Source: a virus. Taken from it: a DNA stretch of 32,812 nucleotides. Location: IMG/VR virus record IMGVR_UViG_3300020214_000064, positions 1 through 32,812 of that record. One strand, 5' to 3'. The notes beneath the pieces were generated by a model. That model was not told the DNA's origin, did no database searches, and was given only the letters and a program-made list of their open reading frames with translations. The position numbers and the translations under genes were made by a program. Below, piece after piece: positions 26,201-29,200 of the stretch. The stretch's first letter is position 1; each line of letters opens with the position of its first letter.

Positions 26201-29200
26201 GATACAACAATTACTATTGATGATGAAGGATATCCACAAACCAATCGTGTCAAAAATGATAGATTCATTGATGCAACTAATTTAATCAAGTCTAATAAAG
26301 AATTAATTGCTCAAGAAGCAGTTGCAATAATGAATAATCTATCTAAATTTGGAGATTTACAAATTCCTGGAGGGCACGTTAACTGTGAAGATGATGTTAA
26401 AGATGTATTAGATGCACTTATCCATGATTTACTGTATGATTGCAATGATAGAATATATGGAGCAGCATCACTGTATATTGAGCCAGAAAATAATTCTCTT
26501 AGACATATTGAGTCTGAATGGGAAGCATCTGTAACAACGTTTAAAATTGTTAGAGATATTGCAACTCTAACAATGAGAAATGCTTTCGGTAGAGATTATA
26601 TTCCTGGCACAAATAGATCTACTACAGCTGTAGAAAGCTATGAGCAGAATCCAAAAGACACTATTTTTGCAGACTGCGGTAATGCAATTGATGGAAATAT
26701 TCGTTATATTGCCGAGCAAGCAGTATATGATGGACAACAACAATATCCAACTCTTGTAATTCCAGGTGGCTCAATTAACTGTGTGCATGATGTTACTGAT
26801 ATCTTAGAAGCTCTGGTATTTAACCTTAAGTATGGTGGTGATAACTGGATGCAATATGCTACAGAATACTATGTAAACTATTCTGGTAATTTACAGCATA
26901 TTACATCTCAATCAGCTCAAACTATTTGGATTTTGAATAGAGCTAGAGATCTTGCAATTAAGGCAATTAAAGATGCTCCAATTACAAATAACTCTGGGTC
27001 TACTAATATTCAAAGATATTATGATGCTGCACCAAATCCAACAAACCAACTGAGAAATTCAAATCAAACAACTGGAGTTATTATTACTGCATTTAATAAC
27101 TCAGTCACCAGAACGTTTGCAGCAGGTACAAATAATATTGAAAATGCTGACAATACTAGCACTGGTATGGATAACAGTGACGATTTTGTTGCTCGTTGTG
27201 TTACGATACTTCCATCAACTACTCCAGTGAATTGTGTATTATTTGAAGGTGGTAGCACTGCCCAGGGCACATGGATTGGTTTCAGAGATAATGGCACTTA
27301 TTTAAGATTACGTGCAGGTACTGGAACTACTGCATATTCTGGAGGTGCAAGTTATACTAGTGATACTGGATTAGCAATGTTAGATATTCCTGTCTCAACA
27401 TTGACTACAGCTGGTTACATGGATGGTAACCAACATGAATTAGTCTGGGAAGTTAGAGTTGGCGGTAATATTGCAACTGGACCAGGAAGAGTTAGATTGT
27501 TTATTGATGGTAACCTTGTTGGCGAAGCATCTACACCTGGTGTTTTAAATACTGGTCTTGGCGCTGCAGCAGGACTTTGGTCTAATGGTAACGTAGGAAC
27601 GTTTGCAGCAACTGCAGCTGCAGTACCAAATGGAGAGCCAACTACAGCATGGCCATACCAAATTACTGGCACCATGTCTTACTATCGTGGTCGTTTAGTA
27701 GACCCAGGTTATACTGGTAATGAGGCAGCAGCAGTTATTGCTGATATTACGACCTTAATGCAAAAAGTTACCAGTGGTATTCAAACTCCAGCAACGGTTG
27801 CAACTCGTACATATACCTTACCAATAGTTTGGCCAGTTAAATTTACTCCAGAATCTGTTAAGCGTGATTTAAGTATTACATTTGATTCTGCTGGCGGTGG
27901 CAGTGGTGCAACCAGTACTTGGAATGCTACATGCTCAGAAGTTGCTTCTGCAATCAATACATTAATGGAAATATTAATTGATACTATTGAAAATGCAGCA
28001 AATAGTAATATTAATTATCTTTCAAGTATAACTAGAACATTTAAACCAACAAATAATACCATATATCAATATGGCACTTGCCATGATGTTGTGTCTGCGA
28101 TAGATACGCTGTTTACCTTAATGTCTGAGACATTAGGTGCTGGTGCAGAGAATGCAAAAATGGTTGCAAATATGATTCTCTTCAATCAAACAGCAATTGC
28201 TACAAGAGCACTTGATAAAACTACTTCATATTATGGCACAACAAATCTAACGATTGGATTCTGTAATAATGTCCTTAAAGCACTTCGTTATGACATGATT
28301 ACTGGAGGAAATGGGGCAACATTCTACTTGCTGCAGAGTTGGTTTGATGGCGAAGGAAACTTTATTGCATTCCCCACTGTAACTAGGTCTCATTTAATAT
28401 ATTGCATTACAAGACTCAGAGAATACATTAAGAGTGCAATGTATTTACTAGGTAGTGACCCAGCGTGGGCAACATATACCACTTATGACCCACCTGGAAG
28501 ATTAGAATGGTATCAAGAAGCTGCAGAATTTATTATAGATTCTTCTCTTAACCCGATTGAATTTGCATTAAGAAATTCTAAATTCCCAACTGAAGCAAAA
28601 GTAACATTCCAAGCATCTGCTCATGCAGTAAATCTTAAGAATACTTACAATATGGGAATTGATTACAATACTGACCCAGCACTTGTTACTCTCTTACCAT
28701 TGATAGAAGTCGGATACGAGCGTGCTGAATATAGAATTAGAATTAATCGTCCTAACTTCTTCCGTAGAGGAGATATTCTCCAATATGTCCCAGCATCGTC
28801 AACTCCTCTTACTGGTTTGCAAAGTAATGAATACTTCTATGTAATTAATGCAGAAGCAAGTTGGTTTGAAATTGGTGCCCACTATATTCATGATGGAAGA
28901 TTTAGAAAATTTGAGGTAAGCACTACAAATACTGGAGCACAAATTTTACAGGTTGTTAGAAGATCTGGAGTTGTACAGAAAGATCCTATTTTTGCAGTTG
29001 ACCCATCAGATACACCAGTGCTTGGAGGATTTAATCTATCTGATATAATCTATGGAGTTACTTCAGAAGCATCTGCTGAGGTTGGGTTTGTGCAGAAGAA
29101 TCTGGCCAAGATATTCAAAACATTCAACAGATATGACTTGATTGATGTCTCTGAAACATTGGGCGTATATGACAACTTTATAAATGGTGAGCAAGTTGTA

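Larger units (their letters stand above)
23215..28480 (+). repeat. Cys-helix module array, interrupted by two LamG-like domains
   Basis: Motif A is C-x2-D-[ILVT]-x3-[IVL]-[DPE]-A-[LI]-x2-[DN]-[LV], usually followed by x2-GG[NTD]. It occurs with Cys at residues 4071, 4223, 4727, 4888, 5049 (GGN lost) and 5181, with a degenerate copy at 5675. Motif B is C-x-[DE]-V-x3-[IL]-x-T-L, at 4182, 4335, 5565 and 5614. A-to-A spacing is 152, 161, 161 and 132 residues where not interrupted, and A-to-B spacing is 111 and 112. Motif A is usually preceded by an [IV]-P-G-like segment and followed by helices. I know of no named family for this module. Confidence 0.7.
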
